The notes under the pieces were generated by a model. The model was not told the DNA's origin, did no database searches, and saw only the letters and a list, made by a program, of their open reading frames with translations. From NCBI RefSeq assembly GCF_017996735.1, contig NZ_JAGOGJ010000069.1, forward strand, positions 1-34,842: a DNA stretch of 34,842 nucleotides, given 5' to 3'. Below, one piece after another: positions 16,656 to 23,999 of this stretch. Within the stretch, counting starts at the first letter, position 1. Each line of letters opens with the position of its first letter. Position numbers and translations under genes: made by a program. This stretch comes from Niveispirillum sp. Its GTDB lineage: Bacteria; Pseudomonadota; Alphaproteobacteria; Azospirillales; Azospirillaceae.

Positions 16656-16698
16656 TATTTTAGCAAGAGAAGCCCCTATACCGGGCGCTTGTCAAGGT

Positions 16699-16718
16699 TT
16701 TTGTCCTGATGGATAAAT
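16699..16718. promoter_or_regulatory. operator site 3 (TetR1 regulon repeat)
   Basis: TTTTGTCC-TGAT-GGATAAAT, the same 8-4-8 repeat with two mismatched positions in the arms. On the leftward strand TTGACA (16695-16690) follows it closely, so it may cover the upstream part of the synthetase promoter. It is 15 bases from the stop of the TetR gene. Confidence 0.65.
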
Positions 16719-16733
16719 AGCGACGCCAGTGGA

Positions 16734-17432
16734 TCAGGCGTCGCGCAGCACCATGCCGATCAGGGCGTCGGCATGGGCGTCGATGGTCTTTTCAGCAAAG
16801 GGATCGACACCCCAGACGGCCTCGACTTCGTTGGCCATGACATACATGACTTGGGCGCCGCCGACGATCAGGTAGAGCAGGGAGACGGGCGGGATGTCGG
16901 CCGTCAGCTTCTCTTCCTGCAACCGGCTAATGAACATGGCTGCCGCCGCGTGGGCGGGGCGCAGAAAATTTTCGGCCAGCCAGGACAGGCGATCGCTGCG
17001 CTGGATCGATTCATGGAACATGAACCGGACATAGTCGGGGTGGCGTGCGCAGTAATGCACGAACCGGCGAATGCCGTTCGCCGCCACCTGGCGCAGTTCC
17101 TGGCGCGTGGTCGGTATCTCTACGCCTTCCATCACTTCTGCGGCCAGGCGACCAAAGATCAGGCGTGTCGCTTCGCGCCAAAGGGCTTCCTTGCTTTTGA
17201 AATAATAGGTGACCATGCCGTGGTTGACGCCGGCCCGGCTGGCAATGTCACGGGTGGTGGTGCCCAGGAAACCCTTTTCGGAAAACTCGGTGACGGCGGC
17301 CCCCAGGATGACGTCGCGAACGGGCTCCGCCATGCCGCCTTCCGCATGCGACTTCGGGATCGGGCCACGGCGACGGCGGGGCTGGCTTCCCTGTTCCGCA
17401 GTCACCTTCTCGACCGATGCCTTCTTATCCAT
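16734..17432 (-). CDS. TetR-family transcriptional regulator 1
   Basis: 232-residue TetR repressor. The N-terminal helix-turn-helix reads AVTEFSEKGFLGTTTRDIAS, then AGVNHGMVTYYFKSKEAL; the C-terminal half is an all-helical ligand domain. A basic stretch (QPRRRRGPIPKSH) precedes the DNA-binding domain. The start at 17432 (MDKKASVEK) is chosen for GGGGAGG eight bases upstream; the longer frame to 17543 runs through operator sites and is unlikely to be translated. Identical-type inverted repeats sit at 17460 and 17526 just upstream of it, and three more lie before the GH3 and synthetase genes, so it probably represses itself and that regulon. The inducer may be an acyl-CoA or the aglycone acid. 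Confidence 0.9.
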   Translation of the reverse strand: MDKKASVEKVTAEQGSQPRRRRGPIPKSHAEGGMAEPVRDVILGAAVTEFSEKGFLGTTTRDIASRAGVNHGMVTYYFKSKEALWREATRLIFGRLAAEVMEGVEIPTTRQELRQVAANGIRRFVHYCARHPDYVRFMFHESIQRSDRLSWLAENFLRPAHAAAAMFISRLQEEKLTADIPPVSLLYLIVGGAQVMYVMANEVEAVWGVDPFAEKTIDAHADALIGMVLRDA

Positions 17433-17459
17433 CCCGCTTCCTCCCCGACTTTCGCGCAG

Positions 17460-17479
17460 TTTTATCCCGGTGGACAGTT
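17460..17479. promoter_or_regulatory. operator site 4 (TetR1 regulon repeat)
   Basis: TTTTATCC-CGGT-GGACAGTT, a weaker copy of the 8-4-8 repeat. It is 28 bases upstream of the TetR1 start. On the leftward strand a TTGCGA...GATAAA promoter-like pair can be drawn with its -10 inside the site, consistent with autoregulation. Confidence 0.6.
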
Positions 17480-17525
17480 CGGTCGCAAGCGCAACGGGGT
17501 GTCGAGAAAAATCTCGGTCGGAGTT

Positions 17526-17545
17526 ATTTATCCATATGGACAAAC
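17526..17545. promoter_or_regulatory. operator site 5 (TetR1 regulon repeat)
   Basis: ATTTATCC-ATAT-GGACAAAC, with flanking GAGTT/AACTC extending the symmetry (17521-17547). It lies in the divergent gap between TetR1 and the TonB-dependent receptor, 66 bases centre to centre from site 4, and probably governs the receptor. Confidence 0.7.
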
Positions 17546-17635
17546 TCTGACGGCCTGTGCATCATCATCGGACAAGGTCGGGAAAATACCGGCCCATAAT
17601 AATCACAATCGGCCGGACTGGCCGGGGAGGAAGCA

Positions 17636-20200
17636 ATGGGTAAGGGCGTGTTGCGCTGTGGCGCGGCCGCAATGGCGGTGCTTGTCTGCGGCCAGGCCGG
17701 GGCTGAACAGGAGAAACCCAAGGAAACGCATCTGTCTCCATTGGCACGCGCCATTGAGGGTGACCGGGCGTCCAAGGAAGAGCCTGTCGTGCTGGAAGAG
17801 ATCATTGTCACGGCCCAGCGCCGGCAACAAAGCCTGCAGCGATTGAGCATGGGCCTGACCCTGCTGGACAGCCGCAACCTGGAGGAAGCCAACATCCGCA
17901 AGTTCGAGGATGTGGTGAACATGGCGCCGTCCGTGTCAGTGACCAGTGACAGTTCCGGCAATGGCAATTCTTTCAACATCCGCGGCGTGGGCAGTCAGGC
18001 CTTCGGCGCCACCGTGGAGCCCAGCGTGGCCGTCGTGGTGGACGGGGTCGTCATGGGTGCTACGAACGAGGCGTTCGGTGAGCTGTTCGACGTGCAGCGG
18101 GTGGAGGTTCTGCGCGGCCCGCAGGGCACGCTGTTCGGCAAGAACGCGTCGGCCGGTGCCATCAGCATCATCACCAAGCGTCCGACCCGCGATCCGGAAG
18201 GTCAGGTGGAAATGGAGCTGGGCGAGCAGGATACGCGGCGTGGGCGCGCGGTGGTCAGCGGCCCCCTGTCCGACAGTGTCGCTGCCCGGCTGGCCGCTTT
18301 CTATGTCAAACAAGGCGATTACATTGAGAACCTGTCCGGCACCGACATCGGGGAACGCAAGCAATATGGTGCCCGCGGCCAATTCCTCTACGAGCCAACC
18401 GAAAATTTCGAGGCACGCCTGATCGCCGAATATTCGAAGACCGAGGGCGGTGGCGGCCAGTTCATCGACCGTTTCAACCTCAGTACCGATCGGGCGGCCT
18501 ATCTGGCGCCGACCGTCGCGGGGGAAAAAGCGGATATCGCCAACGTCAACAGCGTGCGTGACGGAGGGGCGACAGAAGTCTGGGGGGCGTCGCTGGAGGC
18601 GCGCTACTCCTTCGAGCCGCTGGACCTGATCTCCATCACCGCCTATCGCAAGAAGCAGGCGGAAGCCGACGCCAGGCTGGATTCTGACGGGCTTCCCGTC
18701 GATACGCCGGCCCTCACACCCCGGCCTGGGCAGAGCGTGCTGCCGACTGGTTCCTTTGACACGGATGCGGATGGCTACACCGATAGTTTCATCGGCACCT
18801 ACCCCTATGGCGATGGCAGTGATGCGGAACAGTTCACGCAGGAACTGCGGCTGGAATCCTATGATCGCGGCAATGTTGGCTGGGTGGCGGGTACCTACCT
18901 GTTCGTGCGCAACACCCATTCATCAGGCTTGCAGCGCCGTGCCTATTTGGGTGATGCATTGGTCATTCCACCAAACCTGACGGCATCAACCTGCACGATC
19001 ACGATGCAGGGGACGACGCCTGATCCGGCACGCAGTTGCGTTATCGGCAACATGGCTCTGGAAGAGACGCGTGGTCCTTCCCGCACCGAGGTTTTTAGCT
19101 ATGCCGGCTTCGGCCAAGTCGATTGGAGCCTGACCGACGCGCTGAAGCTGGTGGGCGGCATGCGCGTCACCCGCGACCATGTCGAGGCGGTGGGCGAGCT
19201 GGTGAACCGGCAGTATGACGCCTATGTGCAGACACCCACCGGGTTTGTGCGCAATGGCGCGCGCACCAGCACGACCACCGGCGGCCGCAAGGTGGAGGCG
19301 GAGGAGACGGGATACAGTGGCAAGGCGGCGCTGGAGTATAATTTCAGCAAAGAGCTGTTCGGCTATGCCAGCTACGCCCGCGGCTACAAGGGGCCGGTAC
19401 CCCGCCAGGACGGGGAGGTCGTCGATCCGGAAACAGTGGACAGCTACGAGGTCGGCCTGCGGTCGACCCAGTTGGGCGGGCGGTTGCTGGTCAATGTGGC
19501 GGCCTTCCTGTCCAACTATGATGATTTCCAGGTCCAGGCCTATGACGATGACAGCCAGAGCTTCCAGTTGGAGAATGCTGGCCAAGTGCGGAGCAAGGGC
19601 GTGGAACTGGACGTGATCGCCCGCCCGTTCAGCAATGTCAGCCTGCAGATCGGCGGGGCCTATATCGATGCAGAGATCCGGGAATTCGCCAATGCCGCCT
19701 GTTACGGCGGACAGACAGCGGCGGCCGGCTGTACTTACGTCAATGCCCGCGCTCTGGATGTGTCGTCGGCCACCACACGGATTGTGACTGTTGCCGTGCC
19801 ACAGCGTCAGGACCTGGCCGGTGCCCGTCCCCCCAACACCGCGAAGTGGAAGTTCAGCGCTGTCGGCCGATACGAGGTACCGCTGCCCTATGACGGCGTG
19901 AACACCTACCTTCAGGGTGCTTATCGCTGGCAGAGCAGCATGCAGCACTGCCTGACCCAGCATCCGGAATGCATCCAGGATTCCTACGGTGTGCTGGACG
20001 CGGCGCTGGGGGTGGAGTTTTTCGACGGCGCCCTGGATCTGCAGGTCTTCGCCAAGAACCTGACTAACAGTTTCTATGTCAGCACCATCATCGAGGTGCC
20101 CACACAGTCGGCGTCGGTCGGGCGACTGGGGAGCACAGCCCATGTCGTCCCACGGGAAGCGGGCCGTTTCCTGGGCGGGCGTGTCACGGTCCGCTATTGA
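17636..20200 (+). CDS. TonB-dependent outer-membrane receptor
   Basis: 854-residue outer-membrane receptor. The N-terminus is a signal peptide (ending near GQAGA), then a TonB box-like EEIIVTAQRR, a plug domain with NIRGVGSQ, VEVLRGPQGTLFGKNASAGA and ITKRP, and a long beta-barrel ending in VTVRY. GGGGAGG precedes the ATG. No SusD-like partner is present, so it is a stand-alone transporter of the kind common in sphingomonads and relatives. Its promoter region contains operator site 5, shared with TetR1. The context suggests import of a bulky glycoside or lipid acid, not iron; the substrate is inferred. No terminator is apparent in the 25 bases before the convergent TetR2 stop. Confidence 0.92.
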   Translation: MGKGVLRCGAAAMAVLVCGQAGAEQEKPKETHLSPLARAIEGDRASKEEPVVLEEIIVTAQRRQQSLQRLSMGLTLLDSRNLEEANIRKFEDVVNMAPSVSVTSDSSGNGNSFNIRGVGSQAFGATVEPSVAVVVDGVVMGATNEAFGELFDVQRVEVLRGPQGTLFGKNASAGAISIITKRPTRDPEGQVEMELGEQDTRRGRAVVSGPLSDSVAARLAAFYVKQGDYIENLSGTDIGERKQYGARGQFLYEPTENFEARLIAEYSKTEGGGGQFIDRFNLSTDRAAYLAPTVAGEKADIANVNSVRDGGATEVWGASLEARYSFEPLDLISITAYRKKQAEADARLDSDGLPVDTPALTPRPGQSVLPTGSFDTDADGYTDSFIGTYPYGDGSDAEQFTQELRLESYDRGNVGWVAGTYLFVRNTHSSGLQRRAYLGDALVIPPNLTASTCTITMQGTTPDPARSCVIGNMALEETRGPSRTEVFSYAGFGQVDWSLTDALKLVGGMRVTRDHVEAVGELVNRQYDAYVQTPTGFVRNGARTSTTTGGRKVEAEETGYSGKAALEYNFSKELFGYASYARGYKGPVPRQDGEVVDPETVDSYEVGLRSTQLGGRLLVNVAAFLSNYDDFQVQAYDDDSQSFQLENAGQVRSKGVELDVIARPFSNVSLQIGGAYIDAEIREFANAACYGGQTAAAGCTYVNARALDVSSATTRIVTVAVPQRQDLAGARPPNTAKWKFSAVGRYEVPLPYDGVNTYLQGAYRWQSSMQHCLTQHPECIQDSYGVLDAALGVEFFDGALDLQVFAKNLTNSFYVSTIIEVPTQSASVGRLGSTAHVVPREAGRFLGGRVTVRY

Positions 20201-20225
20201 CGCAGACAGGGCCGGTCCCTTCGCT

Positions 20226-20870
20226 TCAGGAATTGCGCACCGGGGTAATGCCTTGCACCAGCATGTCGAGATAAAGATCCGCCACCTGGGCCGGTTGCAA
20301 CGGACCATCAGGCGTCCACCAGCGGGTCATGCTGTTCAGCGATCCGAACAGCATGGAGCTCAGCCCATGCGGGCTGACATCGCGCAGCGACCCATCGGCA
20401 ATCCCACGCCGGATCATCTCCCGCACCTGGCTGTCCAGCGCACGCCGGCCGGCCAGGGCTCCATCGCGGAATTCCGTCGGCAGGTCGTCGGCATTGGTCA
20501 GCACCAGGCAGCGTCCAAAATCGTCGCAGACGATCTCCGCATATTTGCGAAAGAAGACGCGCAGGCTGTCCAGTCCGTCGGCACCGCTGTCCCAGGCTTC
20601 CTTCAGGGCGGCGTTCAACTGTTCCAGGGCCACCTGGCCGCATTGGTACAGCATCTCGTCCTTGGAACTGACATAGTAGTAGATGGCAGCGGCGGTCAGG
20701 TCCAACTCGGTCCCGACATCGGCCAGCGAGGCGCGGTGAAAGCCCAGCCGGGCAAAAACCCTGGCTGCCCCACGCAGCACGGCCAGCCGCTTGCGCGTGA
20801 ATTTCGCCGCCGTCCGGCTGACCTGCTCGGGCATGGCCGTATCGACGGCAATTTCCTGCTTCCTCGCCAC
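20226..20870 (-). CDS. TetR-family transcriptional regulator 2
   Basis: 214-residue TetR regulator of the FadR/KstR-like sort: helix-turn-helix AARVFARLGFHRASLADVGT followed by LDLTAAAIYYYVSSKDEML, then a helical ligand-binding domain. I prefer the GTG at 20870 because GGGGAGG lies eight bases upstream. The frame is open to an ATG at 20930, but that ATG lies inside a 17-base palindrome with no ribosome site, and upstream of a likely promoter (TTGAAT 20934-20929, 17-base spacer, CTATCA 20911-20906). It is divergent from the GH97/FGE/sulfatase run and likely controls it and itself. Confidence 0.88.
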   Translation of the reverse strand: MARKQEIAVDTAMPEQVSRTAAKFTRKRLAVLRGAARVFARLGFHRASLADVGTELDLTAAAIYYYVSSKDEMLYQCGQVALEQLNAALKEAWDSGADGLDSLRVFFRKYAEIVCDDFGRCLVLTNADDLPTEFRDGALAGRRALDSQVREMIRRGIADGSLRDVSPHGLSSMLFGSLNSMTRWWTPDGPLQPAQVADLYLDMLVQGITPVRNS

Positions 20871-20905
20871 CCGCAAAACCTCCCCAAATCCGTTCTTGAT
20901 CAGGA

Positions 20906-20934
20906 TGATAGCATGTTTCCTACTGATCATTCAA
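20906..20934 (-). promoter_or_regulatory. predicted promoter of TetR regulator 2
   Basis: On the leftward strand TTGAAT (20934-20929) and CTATCA (20911-20906) are 17 bases apart. The -35 hexamer lies within the palindrome 20928-20944, which fits autoregulation. It places the transcript start downstream of the ATG at 20930 and so supports the GTG start at 20870. Confidence 0.5.
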
Positions 20935-20944
20935 AATTTGAATG
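20928..20944. promoter_or_regulatory. palindromic operator between TetR2 and the GH97/sulfatase run
   Basis: CATTCAAA-A-TTTGAATG, a perfect 8-1-8 inverted repeat, 22 bases before the GH97 start at 20966. It is unlike the ATTTRTCC-N4-GGAYAAAT repeat and occurs once in full in the window. Binding by TetR regulator 2 is inferred from position. Confidence 0.7.
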
Positions 20945-20965
20945 CATGCGTGATCGGAGACGGGC

Positions 20966-23002
20966 GTGAACCGGCGGCAATTGCTGATGCTGCTGGGCCT
21001 GGGCGGTCTGGCTTCCTGCACCCGCGCTGTGGAGGAGGGGGGGCTGGTGCCGGCGGATGTGCGCGAGGTGGCCGTCGTCGCCTCGCCGGACGGCGACCTG
21101 TCACTGCGGCTGGGCCTGGACGGGGGCGGAGGGCTGTTCTGGCGTCTGTCGCTGGGCGTCGCCACCCTGCTGGACTGGTCGGGCATGGGGCTGTCCCTGG
21201 AAGGGGATGAGCAATATGCCGGACTGACGCAGCAGGAGGGGGAGCGGAGCGACCTTTCGGACAGCTACCGTCTGTCGCATGGCAAGAACGTGGCGCCGGC
21301 CTTCCGGGCCAGCCGTGCCCTGTTCTGGTGGCGCAACGCAAAGGGCTTGCGGGTTGGCGTCGAGTTGCATGTGCAGGATGACGGGGCCGGTTGGCGCTAT
21401 GTCATTCCAGCCCAGGCCGGGTTGGCCCCGATGGCTATGGTGACGGGTGAGGCGACCGGCTTCCGCCTGCCGGCAGGGGCGGCGCTGTGGATGCAGCCTT
21501 ATGCAGCGCGCGCACGCCTGAACCCGGCCGCGCCATCCTATGAGACCTATCACCAGCGCCTGGATGCAGGCCGCCTGGAACGCGGCGGTGGATGGTTCCT
21601 GCCGCTGCTGGCGCGCGTGACCGATGCCGGGCCCTATCTTCTGCTGTCGGAAGCCGGACTGGTGGATTTCCACGGGCTGCAGCTTCAGGCCGCCGACGGA
21701 CGGACCCTGTGCGCCCGACTGCCGCCGGTGGAGGAGGCGCTGGGAGAGGGGGCATCGGCGCCGACGCTGTCTCTGCCCGTCCGCACACCCTGGCGCGTGG
21801 CCATGGCCGGTACGCTGTCGCAGGTCGCCGCCTCTACGCTGGTCACCGATGTCAGCCCGCCACTGAACCCGCTGTTCGGTGGGGAAATCCCGGCCTGGGT
21901 CCAACCGGGGGTTGCCGCCTGGGACTGGCTGGTACACCGGGCCACGGGCGATCTGGAGGCGCAGAAGGCGCATGTGGACCAGGCAGCGGCCTGGGGCTGG
22001 CCTTATGTCGTGGTGGACGGCAAATGGGATCAGGTCATGGCGCCGGCGCCGGAAACCGCCGTGCGGGCGCTGGCCGACTATGCAAGGTCGCGCAAGGTCG
22101 GCATCTGGCTCTGGTACAATTCCGGTGGCGCCAACAACGACCGGCCCGGATCGCCGCGCGACCGCATTACGGACGCCGTGACCCGTCAGGCGGAATTCGC
22201 CAAGATCGCCGGGTGGGGCGTGCGCGGCGTCAAGGTCGATTTCTGGCATAGCGACAAGCCGCTGCACCTGACCCGCATGCGCGACCTGCTGGTGGATGCG
22301 GCGCGGGCGGGCCTGATGGTCAACCTGCATGGCTGCACCATCCCGCGCGGCTGGGAGCGGGAATTCCCCAACCTGATGAGCATGGAGGCGGTGCGCGGCG
22401 GGGAGACCTATATGTTCCCCTTCCCCTACGCGCTGCTGACGGGGGACAAGGGGCCAGGGGCATTAGACCATGTACGCATGGCCCTGGTACGCAATCCGAT
22501 CGGCCCCATGGATTACACGCCCGTCTGCTTTGAGCTGGCGCGCAAGGCGTCGGGCATCAGTTACGCCCACTCCCTGGCGCTGGCGGCGGCCTTTGCGTCG
22601 GGCATCCAGCATTATGCCGATGATGCCATTGATCCGACCAAGGGCTATCAACCCTTGTTCCGCGACAGGCCCTATATCCAGGCGATGATGGGGGCGATGC
22701 CCACGGCCTGGGACGGGCTGCGCATCCTGTCCGGCGACCCCGACAGCCATGCCGTGCTGGCCCGCCGCCAGGGTGCGGAATGGTGGGTGGCGGGTCTGAA
22801 CGGCCGGGATACCGTCTGGCAGACCGATCTGGCGCTCGATTTCCTGGGGGAAGGCGGCTGGACCCTGTCGGCCGTCACGGATGGCGTGGAAGCGACGGAA
22901 ACGCGCTGGCAGCAGCGTTCCGGCCTGACGGCGCGGGACAGGTTGCCCGTCGATTGCCTGGCCTCTGGCGGGTTCCTGCTGCGGTTTGTGCGGGAGGCCT
23001 GA
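20966..23002 (+). CDS. GH97 family glycoside hydrolase, retaining type, lipoprotein
   Basis: 678-residue GH97 enzyme of the retaining branch. The N-terminus (MNRRQLLMLLGLGGLASC) is a lipoprotein signal with lipobox LASC, so it should be anchored in the envelope. The barrel carries KVDFWHSD with the predicted nucleophile D425 and SMEAVRGGE with the acid/base E474, followed by GPMDYTPVCFE. The His-x-Glu, Ala-His-Glu and Glu-Ser/Cys-Ala-Arg pattern of the inverting paralogues is absent. Retaining GH97 enzymes include alpha-galactosidases and beta-L-arabinopyranosidases. It starts with GTG after CGGAGA, 22 bases from the palindrome of TetR2, and is the first gene of the sulfatase run. The exact sugar is not predictable. 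Confidence 0.85.
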   Translation: MNRRQLLMLLGLGGLASCTRAVEEGGLVPADVREVAVVASPDGDLSLRLGLDGGGGLFWRLSLGVATLLDWSGMGLSLEGDEQYAGLTQQEGERSDLSDSYRLSHGKNVAPAFRASRALFWWRNAKGLRVGVELHVQDDGAGWRYVIPAQAGLAPMAMVTGEATGFRLPAGAALWMQPYAARARLNPAAPSYETYHQRLDAGRLERGGGWFLPLLARVTDAGPYLLLSEAGLVDFHGLQLQAADGRTLCARLPPVEEALGEGASAPTLSLPVRTPWRVAMAGTLSQVAASTLVTDVSPPLNPLFGGEIPAWVQPGVAAWDWLVHRATGDLEAQKAHVDQAAAWGWPYVVVDGKWDQVMAPAPETAVRALADYARSRKVGIWLWYNSGGANNDRPGSPRDRITDAVTRQAEFAKIAGWGVRGVKVDFWHSDKPLHLTRMRDLLVDAARAGLMVNLHGCTIPRGWEREFPNLMSMEAVRGGETYMFPFPYALLTGDKGPGALDHVRMALVRNPIGPMDYTPVCFELARKASGISYAHSLALAAAFASGIQHYADDAIDPTKGYQPLFRDRPYIQAMMGAMPTAWDGLRILSGDPDSHAVLARRQGAEWWVAGLNGRDTVWQTDLALDFLGEGGWTLSAVTDGVEATETRWQQRSGLTARDRLPVDCLASGGFLLRFVREA

Positions 23003-23039
23003 AATGCCGCGTCTTGCAAATCGGGAAATGGAGGTTCGA

Positions 23040-23999
23040 ATGCGGTTCGGATGGCGTCTGGCGGCGGTGGCCGCCCTGGTGTCGGTCACGGCCCTAGGTG
23101 CGCTCTGGCATTTCTGGCCGGTGGCGCGGGCGGAGCCCCGCCACTGCATGCCCGATCCGGCTAAACTGTCAGCGACCGTGCCGGCGCCTGACACGGCGGA
23201 CATGGTGACGGTGCCGGCCGGAGCGGTGACGCGTGGCAGTAACGAGGGATACGCCGACGAGGCACCGGTCAGCGATACCGCCGTCGCCTCCTTCCGGCTG
23301 GATCGCAGCCCTGTCACCGTGGCGGATTTCCGCCGTTTCGTGGCCGCGTCGAAGCATCGGACCACGGCAGAGTGCCTGGGCGATGGGGCGGTTATGACCT
23401 TCGGCACCGGCGAATGGCGGCTGGTGCCGGGGGCAGAATGGCGCCATCCGCGCGGGCCGGAAGCGGATGCGCCCGCGGATGACCATCCCGTCACGCAGGT
23501 GTCCTGGTACGACGCCAAGACCTATTGCGCCTGGGCCGGCAAGCGGCTGCCGACGGAGGTGGAATGGGAACATGCGGCGCGCAACGGCCGCAACGATCCC
23601 GGCCGCTACCCGTTCGGGGACAGGGTATAGCAGGACGGCGTCTATGCCGCCAATTTCTGGACTGGGCAGTTCCCTTATGCCAATAGCGGCAAGGATGGCT
23701 ACCTGACCACCTCCCCCGTCGGCGCCTATGGCCATACGAAGCTGGGCCTGACCGACATGGCCGGCAATGTGTGGGAATGGGTGGAGGATCGCTATGCCGC
23801 CTATGATGGCCGCGCCAGCCGTCTGGGGCCGACGCAGGGTGAGGAGCGGGTGCAGAAGGGCGGATCTTTCCTGTGCGATCCCAGCCTGTGCCATGGGTTC
23901 CGCATCACCGCACGCGGCCATTCCACGCCGGAATCCAGCCATATGCATGTCGGCTTCCGCTGTGCCGCCGATCTTCCCCGGCGGGAGACCGCGTCGTGA
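23040..23999 (+). pseudogene. formylglycine-generating enzyme (sulfatase-modifying factor) with in-frame TAG
   Basis: FGE converts the cysteine of type I sulfatases to formylglycine. The frame runs 319 codons with one internal stop, TAG at 23628-23630 (codon 197). Before it are an N-terminal membrane anchor/signal (FGWRLAAVAALVSVTALG) and family segments VPAGAV, DRSPVTVADFRRFV, HPVTQVSWYDAKTYCAWAGK and RLPTEVEWEHAAR. After it, in the same frame, come DGVYAANFW, LTDMAGNVWEWVEDRY and the catalytic CDPSLC pair (C279, C284). No frameshift is needed; a single base change would restore the gene. The 196-residue product would lack both catalytic cysteines. The start at 23040 has GGAGG five bases upstream; 23004 is an alternative with GGGAGG. 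It overlaps the next gene by GTGA. Confidence 0.85.

Noticed and set aside
17433..17543. Longer N-terminus for TetR regulator 1
   Set aside because: It would run through two operator repeats and has no ribosome site; the ATG at 17432 has GGGGAGG at good distance.
23628..23630. TAG read as pyrrolysine or other programmed recoding
   Set aside because: No pyl genes or suppressor tRNA are in the window and FGE catalysis needs no such residue; a mutation or sequencing error is simpler.
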